The translations under genes and the position numbers were made by a program. Shown piece by piece: positions 1 through 7,981 of a stretch of 64,000 nucleotides of DNA. This DNA is from Synechococcus sp. PCC 7335 (lineage in GTDB: Bacteria > Cyanobacteriota > Cyanobacteriia > Phormidesmidales > Phormidesmidaceae). The stretch spans positions 447,040-511,039 of the forward strand of contig NZ_DS989905.1 in assembly GCF_000155595.1 (NCBI RefSeq). The letters are read 5' to 3'. Within the stretch, counting starts at the first letter, position 1, and every line of letters starts with the position of its first letter. The notes below the pieces were generated by a model. It did no database searches, was not told where the DNA came from, and saw only the letters and a list, made by a program, of their open reading frames with translations.

Positions 1-439
1 AAATCAGCACACTTTCGCATTCCCAATACTCACTCTCGTTTTCGCAGGGTAGCGAGACGTGCAGCGCGTCAATGCCGTCTAAGGTGAGTCGCTCGAGGAA
101 GGGTCTGTACAACGGCAGTGCATTGCTTATAGGCAGTCGCCACGGCAATTGCAGCAGCTCTGATTCGCCGTACACTGACAAGATCCTACCCTCAATGGAA
201 AACTCGAACGAACAGGCTAGTTCTCGGCTGTCGCGGCTCCAATCTCTAAGACCAGTGCCCGAGCCTACAGGCGAGGCCCAGAAGCCGGCGAATTGAATCG
301 CCAGCAGCTTAGTCTCTTCTTGAAAGCGGAATAGGTGCTCTTGTAGGAATACGTCAGTGCCGTGGTGGACTAGTTGCATTCGCTGCCAGCTCGTTAATAG
401 TGGCTCAGCGGGTGGACGGGTGATGGTAATAGTTGTCAA
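1..439 (-). CDS. Partial gene of unknown function, 3' end beyond the window
   Basis: The minus strand stays open from about position 450 to the left edge of the window with no stop, and the translation looks like a real soluble protein: a stretch reading 'LLAIQFAGFWASPVGSG' is followed by acidic, tryptophan-containing sequence and ends at the edge in 'EYWECESVLI'. I do not recognise the family. The start is uncertain. A TTG at 439 or an ATG at 379 are possible, and neither has a clear ribosome binding site. The frame remains open a little further upstream, so the true start could be higher. Plus-strand open frames over the same bases look like shadows. Confidence 0.5.
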   Translation of the reverse strand, partial: MTTITITRPPAEPLLTSWQRMQLVHHGTDVFLQEHLFRFQEETKLLAIQFAGFWASPVGSGTGLRDWSRDSRELACSFEFSIEGRILSVYGESELLQLPWRLPISNALPLYRPFLERLTLDGIDALHVSLPCENESEYWECESVLI

Positions 440-768
440 TGGTTTGGGTAGCGTGCGACTCTTGCAGGCTGCCCAGATTGATGATAAAATCCTACATCTA
501 CAGATGACTATGCAACTTGAATATGTGGAAGTGCTTCGGCTCGTCGGGGCTGAGAGACGGTTGCACCTGGAAATGACAGGCTGTGTTGTAGATCATGCGG
601 GTCATTGCGATCGCTGGGAAACTAAAGGCTCCATTGCTCGTCCCTATTAACCTCTATAAGGCCAATCCATATTACGAAGAGCCTGAACCAGCTTCCTGAC
701 AGAATTACTACCAGTCGAGCGACTGTCTGCAGTCAGGAAGCAAATAACTGAGAACGGAGGCGTGTAGT

Positions 769-1161
769 ATGCTTTGGCTGTAGCTGTCGCCAAGGAAAAT
801 CCATAGCCCCCATTGTCTTTCTTACTCTGTTTATAGGTGGAGCGCTGCTAGCCCTAATTGGCGACGCTATCTTCATTGCTCAAGGGTTTCAAGAGAGTGT
901 TCTGTGGGGCTTCTTATGCTTCATTTTACTGGTTCCGCTAGTGTTTTTGGTAAGACAGTGGAATCGACGCAAGTGGGTCAGACGCGCTGTGTTTATGAAC
1001 CTGGCCGGACTTACTATAGCCATCTTGGGCGCAGGACTGGCCTACAGTTTTGGTGAACCAGGTAGCTTCTACTCACGCACCGCTAGTCATGGAGACCATA
1101 TTGCTCAAACCAACACAGACAGGAACGTAGCCAACAAAAGTGCATCTGATATAGGCGAAGG
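769..1161 (+). pseudogene. Broken small membrane-protein gene, cut by an IS6 element
   Basis: An ATG at 769 stands 8 bases after a good GGAGG (756-760), but its frame stops after four codons at 781-783. One frame over, an uninterrupted reading continues as a hydrophobic protein with three likely membrane segments: one around 'FLTLFIGGALLALIGD', one around 'FLCFILLVPLVFLV' and one around 'LAGLTIAILGAGLAYSF'. A one-base insertion near 781 explains the break. The 3' end is lost as well, because the terminal inverted repeat of the IS6 element begins at 1162 and the remaining codons are IS sequence. The family is not recognised. The sequence gives the frame break and the junction; that this was once a functional gene is inference. 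Confidence 0.55.
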
Positions 1162-2003
1162 GGCAGTGTTGCAAAAATGGGCAGCGCCTCTCTGAGCGGG
1201 TAATCTGAAGCCCTCTGCCATCGAATCCAGCCAGCCATATGTCATCCTCCCGGCCATTCAAATGGCGTCACTTCCAGTCAGAGCTGATCCTGATAAACGT
1301 TCGCTGGTATCTGCGCTATGGCCTGAGCTACCGGGACTTGGAGGAAATGATGCTCGAACGCGGTGTCAAGGTGACCACACGACAATCTACCGCTGGGTTC
1401 AGGCTTATAGCCCCGAGTTGGATAAACGCTGTCGCCGCTATCTCAAACCCACCAACGATTCATGGCGGGTGGACGAAACCTACGTGAAAGTCAAAGGTGT
1501 TTGGAAGTATCTCTATCGAGCGGTCGATTCGGCGGGAAATACCTTAGACTTCATGCTCAGTGCGAAGCGTGATGCAAAAGCCGCAAAGCGCTTCCTGCGA
1601 AAGGTACTCAACGCTTCACATACGATTGAACCGAGGGCGATCACCGTTGATAAAAATGCAGCTTATCCGCCTGCCATCAATGAGTTGAAAGCCGATGAGG
1701 TGTTGCCAGAAGCGACGAAAACAAGGCAGAGCAATTACTTGAATAATACGGTTGAGCAGGACCATCGCTTCATCAAACGGCGTGTCAATCCTGGGCTAGG
1801 ATTTGGCTCCTTCAACACGGCTCGGCGCACGCTCAAAGGGTATGAGGCGATGAATATGATTCGTAAGGGTCAGCCCACAGGAGTGAACAAAAACGATGTG
1901 ATGGAACAGATCTCATGTATCAACGACATCTTTGGTGTGGCTACATAATTAACGACAGGTTGATGGGACTCGTCTGACCTCGATAATTTTTTGCAACAGA
2001 ACC
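1162..2003 (+). mobile_element. IS6-family insertion sequence, 842 bp
   Basis: The left end GGCAGTGTTGCAAAAA starts at 1162. The right end, read on the minus strand, is GGTTCTGTTGCAAAAAA ending at 2003. The ends match except for three bases, and they enclose a DDE transposase, as in IS6-family elements of about 0.8 kb. The 8-bp flanks (GGCGAAGG and CTCGAATG) differ, so no target duplication marks a simple recent insertion. The element sits between a truncated membrane-protein gene and an ISKra4 remnant, which fits a deletion or cointegrate event at this site. Confidence 0.75.
1239..1948 (+). pseudogene. IS6-family transposase, one-base frameshift
   Basis: The N-terminal part (from ATG 1239, ending 'MMLERGVKV') and the C-terminal part ('HTTIYRWVQAYSPELDKR' onward to 1948) are in different frames. 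Adding one G at about 1371-1373 restores a continuous IS6-type protein of about 236 residues. The DDE catalytic residues are present in 'WRVDETYVK', 'ITVDKNAAYP' and 'NNTVEQDHR'. A programmed shift is possible but there is no long slippery run, so a simple deletion is more likely. The element would then be non-autonomous unless another IS6 copy acts in trans. Confidence 0.8.
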
Positions 2004-2188
2004 CTCGAATGGTCGAGAGTGCCTGTAAGTGGCTGATTCAGCAACGCTTTAAGGGCGTTGGTATGCGCTGGAGCGAGCCAGGACTGAACCATCTGTTGCA
2101 GTTGCGAGTCGCTTGGGTCAATCAACGCTTTGACCCGTTGTTTTCTCAACACGCTTTGGTCCTTCCTATCGTCTCCCCGAACCGCTAG
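2004..2188 (+). pseudogene. C-terminal stub of an ISKra4-family transposase
   Basis: Directly after the IS6 right end, the frame reads through 'MVESACKWLIQQRFK' and 'MRWSEPGLNHLLQLRVAWVN' to a stop at 2188. This resembles the C-terminal end of ISKra4-family transposases, which carry a 'MRWSE.G..HLL.LR.A' block. Everything upstream is missing because the IS6 element begins there. The family call is from memory of that motif. Confidence 0.6.
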
Positions 2189-2509
2189 ATGCGCCCATAC
2201 TCTACCTAACTCCCTTTAACCATCCAGCCACCCCAAAGATCTCAATGATGAAAGAGGTATGTTTCATGACATCTCCTTCATCACCTTTAATTTGACCTTT
2301 TGGCAGTTTGCTCTCTTTTTAAACTGCATCTTCATTTAGATTCCAGCTAAGGCGCTTGTGCCGTAGAGTCTCTTCAATTCTTAGTGATGCAACCGTACAG
2401 AATCTTCTCCTGATTTTACAGGCCATAAAAAGCGATATTTCCTCATGACTTTCTCAACTCTGCTCGCTATCATTTGAGATCGAGATTAGTCGTATAGACG
2501 CCACAGCCG
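2189..2509. other. Intergenic, leader of the ABC exporter operon
   Basis: I see no coding signal here. The stretch is AT-richer than the flanks and presumably holds the promoter for the exporter operon starting at 2510. A short inverted repeat ATGAAA...TTTCAT lies at 2248-2267, too small to interpret. Confidence 0.4.
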
Positions 2510-3256
2510 ATGAATACATTACTCTCTCAGCCAGCTACCAAGCTGACGGCTACGCCAGCTGTTTTTCATTTAGAACAGGTGAGCAAGGTCTATGAAATGG
2601 GCGAAGTCTCTGTGCAAGCGCTGGGCAGCGTCGATCTTGACTTATATGAAAGCGAGTTTGTGGTGCTGCTAGGGCCTTCGGGCAGTGGCAAATCGACGCT
2701 GCTGAATATCTTGGGTGGGCTAGATGTGCCTTCTAGTGGCCGAGTGTACTTTCGCAATCATCAGCTTACGGCGGCTAGCGATGCGGCGCTGACTCAGTTT
2801 CGGCGGCGCTCGGTGGGATTTGTGTTTCAGTTTTACAATTTGATTCCTAGTCTGACGGCCAAAGAGAATGTGGCGCTCGTGACCGATATTGCAAGGCACG
2901 GAATGAAGCCTGAGGCCGCTTTGGCGATGGTGGGACTCGGCGATCGCATGAACCATTTTCCGGCACAGCTTTCTGGGGGTGAGCAGCAAAGAGTTGCGAT
3001 CGCTCGGGCGGTTGCCAAGCGCCCCGAAGTCTTGCTATGCGACGAGCCCACTGGCGCACTCGATTTTCACACGGGCAAGCGAGTACTGGAGACGCTCGCT
3101 AGCGTCAACCGAGAGTTCGGCACGACCACCGCTGTAATTACGCACAATGCGGGCATCGCCGCTATGGCCGACCGGGTGGTGTACATGCGTAGCGGCAATA
3201 TCTCTGAGATCAAACAGAACGCGCAAAAAGTCTCGCCCGATGCGCTGGAGTGGTAG
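2510..3256 (+). CDS. ABC transporter ATP-binding protein (MacB/LolD-like)
   Basis: This 248-residue ATPase should power the exporter encoded by the next two genes. The nucleotide-binding fold is complete: Walker A 'GPSGSGKST', signature '[14 protein letters not shown]', Walker B '[12 protein letters not shown]' and the switch histidine in 'AVITHN'. The length and the 'DEPTGALD' block are typical of the LolD/MacB/FtsE group, whose members pair with FtsX-type permeases rather than with classical importers. The permease gene begins 5 bases after the stop, so the two are surely co-transcribed. The substrate cannot be read from the sequence. The group includes systems exporting lipids, lipoproteins, glycolipids (heterocyst DevBCA) and antimicrobials. 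Confidence 0.9.
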   Translation: MNTLLSQPATKLTATPAVFHLEQVSKVYEMGEVSVQALGSVDLDLYESEFVVLLGPSGSGKSTLLNILGGLDVPSSGRVYFRNHQLTAASDAALTQFRRRSVGFVFQFYNLIPSLTAKENVALVTDIARHGMKPEAALAMVGLGDRMNHFPAQLSGGEQQRVAIARAVAKRPEVLLCDEPTGALDFHTGKRVLETLASVNREFGTTTAVITHNAGIAAMADRVVYMRSGNISEIKQNAQKVSPDALEW

Positions 3257-3260
3257 GTCT

Positions 3261-5669
3261 ATGAGCTGGCGTTGGCTAAATTTGAGCGGTCTCGGTCTTA
3301 GCGGATTCCGGCTTCAATCACTAGATAGAAAGCTGCTGCGCGATCTGTTGAAAATGCGCGGTCAGATCTTAGCGATTGTGCTGATTGTGACCTGTGGTAT
3401 CGGTTCGCTGGTGACGATGATGAGCGCCTATAGCTCGCTAAAGCTGACGCAGCAGACCTATTACGATCGCTATCGATTTGCTGAGGTGTTTGTGCAGATG
3501 AAGCGGGCGCCTGTGTCTTTGCTAGATCAGGTCGCGGCGATTCCTGGCGTGCAAACGGTACGATCGCGTGTTGTGGTTGATGTCACTGCCGATGTTCCAG
3601 ACCTAGCTGAACCGGCCACGGTGCGCCTGGTTTCTATTCCAGAACAGCCGACGGCGATGCTCAACGATCTCTTTTTGCGCTCTGGCCACTATCCTGAACG
3701 GCCCGAAGAGGTGCTAGCCAGTGAAGCTTTTGTGGTTGCCAATCAACTAAGCGAAGGCGACACCATTGGCGCAGTGATCAACGGTCGCTGGCAAGCACTC
3801 AAGATTTCAGGCGTGGCCCTTTCGCCAGAATATATCTACGAGATTCGCGGCAGCGAACTGATGCCTGACAACCAGCGCTTTGGCATTCTGTGGATGCCCC
3901 GCGAAACCCTAGCAACCGCATTCGATCTCAAAGGCGCCTTTAACGATCTCTCCTTGACGCTGCTGCCAACCGCGAGCGAAGCCGAAGTTCTCTTTCAGCT
4001 CGACCATCTCTTGACGCGCTACGGCGGACTTGGCGCTTTTGCTAGGGAAGACCAAATCTCTCATCGCTTCATCTCCGATGAAATTCGCCAGCTCTCGGCC
4101 CAGGCTGTGCTACTGCCCAGTATCTTCTTAGGCGTGGCCGCTTTCTTACTCAATCTGCTGCTGGCCCGACTGGTCAGCACCCAGCGAGACCAAATCGCGG
4201 TGATGAAAGCCTTTGGCTATAGCAATGCTGCCGTGGGCGGGCACTACCTCAAGCTGGTGATGGTGATTGTGGCGATCGGCTCCGTGCTGGGCTTGGGGCT
4301 AGGCGCGTGGCTTGGCTCTAGCCTAACCCGGCTCTATGCCGAATTTTATCGCTTTCCGATTCTGCAGTTTGAGATTGGCACGAGGGTGGTGATTGTGGCC
4401 TGTCTGGTGAGTGCGGGGGCAGCGACCCTTGGAGCGGCACTGTCGGTGCGCCGGGCGTTGCAGCTACCGCCTGCCGAGGCGATGCGACCAGAGCCACCGG
4501 CGGTCTATAAACCGACGCTCATAGAAAAGCTGGGCCTTCAGCACTGGGTGTCTCCGGTGCATCGGATTATCTTGCGTAATCTGGAGCGCCGCCCCTTGCA
4601 GGCGGGATTCTCGATTGTTGGAATAGCGATCGCGGTCGCGATTTTGGTTCTAGGTCGATACTTTCAAGACGCGATGGCGGTGATTGTTGACGTGCAGTTT
4701 CGCACTATCCAAAGAGAAGACGTGACGCTGGTGTTCAACCAGCCGCTGTCTTCGCAGGCGCAGTTCGATTTGTATAGTCTGCCGGGTGTCCTGCAAGCCG
4801 AACCTTTTCGAGTGGTGCCTGCTCGGCTGCGGTTTGAGCATCGCACCCACCTAACCGGGGTGACGGGCGTCCTGCCAGAAGGAGAAATGCGGCTGTTGTT
4901 AGATAGCGATCGCCAGCCGATACGCCTACCGCCCGAAGGCATCGCCCTTTCTGAAAAGCTAGCGGATATTCTACAGATCCAGCCGGGTGAGCTGCTAACA
5001 CTAGAAGTCTTAGAAGGCGCTAGACCTAAGCGACAGGTACAGGTCAACGGCATTTTTAATGAGCTGATTGGCCTGTCTGCCTATATGGATATGGGCGCAC
5101 TTAATCGGCTAATGCGTGAAGGGACAACGATATCCGGCGCTTACCTAATGGTCGACCAGCGGCAGCAGCAACCGCTTTATCAGCAGCTCAAACAGACGCC
5201 TGCAGTAGCTAGCGTTTCGCTCAGAGAAACCGTCATTCAAAAGTTTGAAGAGATTATCGGTCAGAGCATGGGTGGATTTAACCAGGTGCTGGTGGGATTC
5301 GCTTCGGTGATTGCCTTTGGCGTGGTGTACAACGCCACCCGGATGGCGCTCTCGGAGCGGAACCGAGAGCTGGCGACGCTGCGAATTATCGGCTTTACCC
5401 AAGGTGAAATCGCGTTCATTTTGCTAGGCGAACAGTTTGTGCTGCTGTGCGCGGCAATTCCGTTAGGCTTTGGCATTGGCTTTGGTATGGTGGTCTGGCT
5501 CACGCAGATTTACGACTGGGAGCTGTTTCGCTTTCCGCTAGTGGTCACACCCGCTAGCTATGCCTTTGCCTTTATCGTGATTTCGCTGGCGGCGCTGGCC
5601 TCTGGCTGGATTATTCGCCGCCAGCTCGATCGACTTGATTTAGTCGCCGTACTACAGACCCGAGAGTAA
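3261..5669 (+). CDS. ABC transporter permease, FtsX-type, 802 aa
   Basis: I chose ATG 3261 because it follows the ATPase stop by four bases and has a purine-rich GGTAGG just upstream; an earlier in-frame start would lie inside the ATPase gene. A first membrane segment near residues 35-55 ('ILAIVLIVTCGIGSLVTMM') is followed by a large periplasmic region. A first FtsX core comes next ('LLARLVSTQRDQIAVMKAFGYS'), then a second periplasmic region, then a second FtsX core ('MALSERNRELATLRIIGFT') with terminal membrane helices. The duplicated FtsX layout at about 800 residues is that of long YbbP-like permeases. It should form the membrane channel or lever with the upstream ATPase and the downstream adaptor. 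Confidence 0.9.
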   Translation: MSWRWLNLSGLGLSGFRLQSLDRKLLRDLLKMRGQILAIVLIVTCGIGSLVTMMSAYSSLKLTQQTYYDRYRFAEVFVQMKRAPVSLLDQVAAIPGVQTVRSRVVVDVTADVPDLAEPATVRLVSIPEQPTAMLNDLFLRSGHYPERPEEVLASEAFVVANQLSEGDTIGAVINGRWQALKISGVALSPEYIYEIRGSELMPDNQRFGILWMPRETLATAFDLKGAFNDLSLTLLPTASEAEVLFQLDHLLTRYGGLGAFAREDQISHRFISDEIRQLSAQAVLLPSIFLGVAAFLLNLLLARLVSTQRDQIAVMKAFGYSNAAVGGHYLKLVMVIVAIGSVLGLGLGAWLGSSLTRLYAEFYRFPILQFEIGTRVVIVACLVSAGAATLGAALSVRRALQLPPAEAMRPEPPAVYKPTLIEKLGLQHWVSPVHRIILRNLERRPLQAGFSIVGIAIAVAILVLGRYFQDAMAVIVDVQFRTIQREDVTLVFNQPLSSQAQFDLYSLPGVLQAEPFRVVPARLRFEHRTHLTGVTGVLPEGEMRLLLDSDRQPIRLPPEGIALSEKLADILQIQPGELLTLEVLEGARPKRQVQVNGIFNELIGLSAYMDMGALNRLMREGTTISGAYLMVDQRQQQPLYQQLKQTPAVASVSLRETVIQKFEEIIGQSMGGFNQVLVGFASVIAFGVVYNATRMALSERNRELATLRIIGFTQGEIAFILLGEQFVLLCAAIPLGFGIGFGMVVWLTQIYDWELFRFPLVVTPASYAFAFIVISLAALASGWIIRRQLDRLDLVAVLQTRE

Positions 5670-5704
5670 AAAAAAGAATAAGAAAGAGTAAGGAGGGCGC
5701 TGTC

Positions 5705-7207
5705 ATGCAACAGGCTAGCGATCAGAACATAGAAGAAACAGAACTAGAAACAGAGAAACAACAGAACATAGCGTCCGCCTATCCAGAACCTCTGCCGTTT
5801 CAGGCGTCGCCAAAGAACTCTGCTGAGCCTGAGCCTAAGCACAAAAAACGAAGGCCACGTTTACCCAAACTGCCGCTACCGCCGCTATCACTGCCTAGGT
5901 GGTGGCCCTATGGCCTAGCCGGTTTGGGCGTAGCTGGCGCGATCGCCCTAGCTTTCAGACCCGCCCCCATCGCTGTAGACATCGCCGTTGTAGAACGCGG
6001 CCCGCTGCAGGTGACCATTGCCGCTGAAGGTAAAACCAGGGTAAAAGAACGGTTTGTAGTCGCTGCGCCAGTGACTGGCCGGCTAGAGAGAATTGCGCTA
6101 GACGTGGGCGATCGCGTCACCGCTGGAGAAACCATTGCCCAAATTGACCCGCTCCCGCTCGGCACGCAGGTCAGCGCCGCCCAGGCCAAGCTGCAAGAGC
6201 TACAGGCTCAGATCAGCGGCGTAGAGACCCAGAGGCCCAAGTCGCAAGAACTGGTTCAGGCGGAGGCCAGACTGCAATCGGCGCGGGCAGAGCAGCGGGC
6301 CGACGAGGCTGAGGTGGCCAGGGCCGAGGCGCAGTGGGAACAGGCCAAAAGAGATCGTGATCGCACCGCCCAGCTAGAAAGCCAGGGAGCCGTTTCTCGT
6401 CGCGACCTAGAAATGGCGCAAACCCTAGAAAGCACTCGCCAGCGCGAGTTAGAAGCTGCTCGCCAGCAGCTCGCTCAGTCCGAGCAGGCCGTCAATGCCG
6501 CCGCCGAAGACATTCCGCTACTGCAAGACCAGCAGCGCGATCCGGACTATCTAATCGGGGTCTATCAGGCGCAGATTGCCGCTGTCGAAGCGGAGCTGGC
6601 GAATCTGGCTGATGAAGCGAGTCGCACTACCATCACTGCCCCAGAAGCTGGCGACGTTTTGCGAGTGATTGAGGATAGCGCTCGCTTTGTGCAAGCAGGC
6701 GACTCGCTCGTCGAAATCGGCAATGCCGAAGACCTAGAGCTGGTGATAGACGTGCTCTCTGCCGACGCAGTGAAAATACAGCAGAACAGCAAAATTATTG
6801 TGCAGCAGTGGGGCGGCCCGGAGACGCTAGAGGCTACCGTCAGCGCCGTGGAGCCTGCCGCCTTTACTGAAGTCTCGGCGCTGGGCGTAGAAGAGCAGCG
6901 CGTGAATATTATCGGTCAGTTTGATGCGAGCAAGATTCCCTTGGGAGACGGCTATCGGGTTGAGGCCGAAATTGTCATTTGGGAGAGCGAGGAGAGTGTT
7001 CAGGTGCCCGTCAGCGCCCTGTTTCGCTGTCAGCAAGTCTGGTGCGTCTTTACTGTAGAAGGCGATCACGCCCAGCTGCAGCAGGTTGATATTGGTCAAC
7101 GCAATCCTTTTGACGCAGTGGTCTTAGCTGGACTAGCACCCGGAGAATCGGTAATTTTGCACCCGAACGAGCGTATAGAAGCAGGCAGTCGAATCAGCCA
7201 GCGGTAG
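5705..7207 (+). CDS. HlyD/MacA-type periplasmic adaptor (membrane-fusion protein)
   Basis: This 500-residue protein starts after a strong AAGGAGG (5689-5695). It has a proline- and lysine-rich cytoplasmic N-terminus, one membrane anchor at about residues 69-88 and a lipoyl-like half motif ('GDRVTAGETIAQIDPLPLG'). A long alanine/glutamate/glutamine-rich coiled-coil hairpin covers about residues 160-280, followed by the second lipoyl half ('TITAPEAGDVLRV') and beta-barrel and membrane-proximal regions. Adaptors of this type bridge an inner-membrane ABC permease to an outer-membrane channel. No TolC-like gene is present in the window, so a shared channel elsewhere is inferred. With the two preceding genes it makes a three-gene exporter operon. 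Confidence 0.88.
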   Translation: MQQASDQNIEETELETEKQQNIASAYPEPLPFQASPKNSAEPEPKHKKRRPRLPKLPLPPLSLPRWWPYGLAGLGVAGAIALAFRPAPIAVDIAVVERGPLQVTIAAEGKTRVKERFVVAAPVTGRLERIALDVGDRVTAGETIAQIDPLPLGTQVSAAQAKLQELQAQISGVETQRPKSQELVQAEARLQSARAEQRADEAEVARAEAQWEQAKRDRDRTAQLESQGAVSRRDLEMAQTLESTRQRELEAARQQLAQSEQAVNAAAEDIPLLQDQQRDPDYLIGVYQAQIAAVEAELANLADEASRTTITAPEAGDVLRVIEDSARFVQAGDSLVEIGNAEDLELVIDVLSADAVKIQQNSKIIVQQWGGPETLEATVSAVEPAAFTEVSALGVEEQRVNIIGQFDASKIPLGDGYRVEAEIVIWESEESVQVPVSALFRCQQVWCVFTVEGDHAQLQQVDIGQRNPFDAVVLAGLAPGESVILHPNERIEAGSRISQR

Positions 7208-7280
7208 AGTGGAAGTAGCTGTTGTTTGGCAGAGCTTGAAGCTATAGCTTTCCGCACTATGCTTACTACACTTAGAAAAG

Positions 7281-7547
7281 CTACACCTCTTTTTCTATAA
7301 TGCAAAGCGCCATAGCAAAGTGCGTAGGCTTTGCCTTCTCGAAGAGTATGCATCCGCGCTTTGCTATATCTATGTAGAAGGGACTCTTCCGCTGAGTATT
7401 GCTGATAGGACAGACAAAAGCGAAGCCTATCCTTCGGTTAAAGCTTTCAGGACTCAAGAGGAGAGCGGGTCGTTTACACATTTGTTCGTGACCGGACTGG
7501 AGAGCAAATTCCAGTCAAACGAAATCGCTCCGTTTCGGTACGTACAC
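7281..7547 (-). pseudogene. MazF/PemK-family toxin pseudogene with internal stop
   Basis: Reading minus from GTG 7547 gives 'VYVPKRSDFV', then a TGA where MazF proteins have Trp, then 'LEFALQSGHEQM' and 'KRPALLLSPESFNRRIG' with 'CPISN' beyond. These are the N-terminal beta strand, the GHEQ loop and the 'RPALVLSP' strand of MazF endoribonucleases. The stop in place of the conserved Trp should abolish the protein. After 'CPISN' the similarity fades into short palindromic sequence, so the C-terminus is also damaged. The start is immediately adjacent to the stop of the MazE remnant, as in a coupled toxin-antitoxin operon. Confidence 0.75.
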
Positions 7548-7649
7548 CTACCAAATCTCCTCGCCCATTGGTTTACCCCAATCGATTTTCGGCTCAGGCG
7601 GCTCCGTCATCTGTTCAAGCAATTCGTCGAGCGTTAAGTCAGGCGCTTC
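7548..7649 (-). pseudogene. C-terminal remnant of MazE-type antitoxin
   Basis: The minus frame reads 'LTLDELLEQMTEPPEPKIDW' followed by 'GKPMGEEIW' and a stop one base before the MazF start. This is the toxin-binding tail typical of MazE antitoxins ('..LEELL..I.....EIDWG.P.G.E.W'). The DNA-binding N-terminal half is absent and is replaced upstream by a TnpA remnant. Confidence 0.7.
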
Positions 7650-7777
7650 CCCTCAAACTGTCTAGCGATCACTATCGCACTTTTACCTTTCATGTATCCC
7701 ACCGCTGACGATACTGCATACTTCGGTGGAATACTGATACACATATGCGCATGGTCTTTCATCAGATGGATATCGTC
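7634..7777 (-). pseudogene. IS200/IS605 TnpA fragment
   Basis: The minus frame gives 'HLMKDHAHMCISIPPKYAV' and then 'VGYMKGKSAIVIARQF'. This is the HUH tyrosine transposase core of the IS200 family, where the His-x-His pair coordinates metal. Only about 45 codons survive. The downstream catalytic tyrosine region is missing and the frame runs into the MazE remnant and stops at 7634. Upstream to 7981 I see no further transposase sequence, only AT-rich DNA with a doubtful 33-codon plus-strand frame from 7825. Confidence 0.75.
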
Positions 7778-7981
7778 CTAAGTTGTCCGGTTGATAGCTA
7801 CATAAACAGCTATTGATTCTCATCATGACTAACCGTTTCCGCAATCCCGCTCGCATGAGCAATATTGCTGAGCTTAATAATGACCAAGCGGTTCAGTCAC
7901 ATGGTTTAGATGGCTTACCTGCAAGAGTATATTAAATGACCGAACCGTTTAATTAGAGAAATCTACCGAATGGAGTACTCC

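Noticed and set aside
1162-2003. 8-bp target-site duplication of the IS6 element
   Set aside because: The flanks GGCGAAGG and CTCGAATG do not match; the same holds for the copy at 50808-51637.
3147-3260. Earlier in-frame start for the FtsX permease
   Set aside because: It lies wholly within the ATPase coding sequence and adds a non-family extension; ATG 3261 has better spacing.
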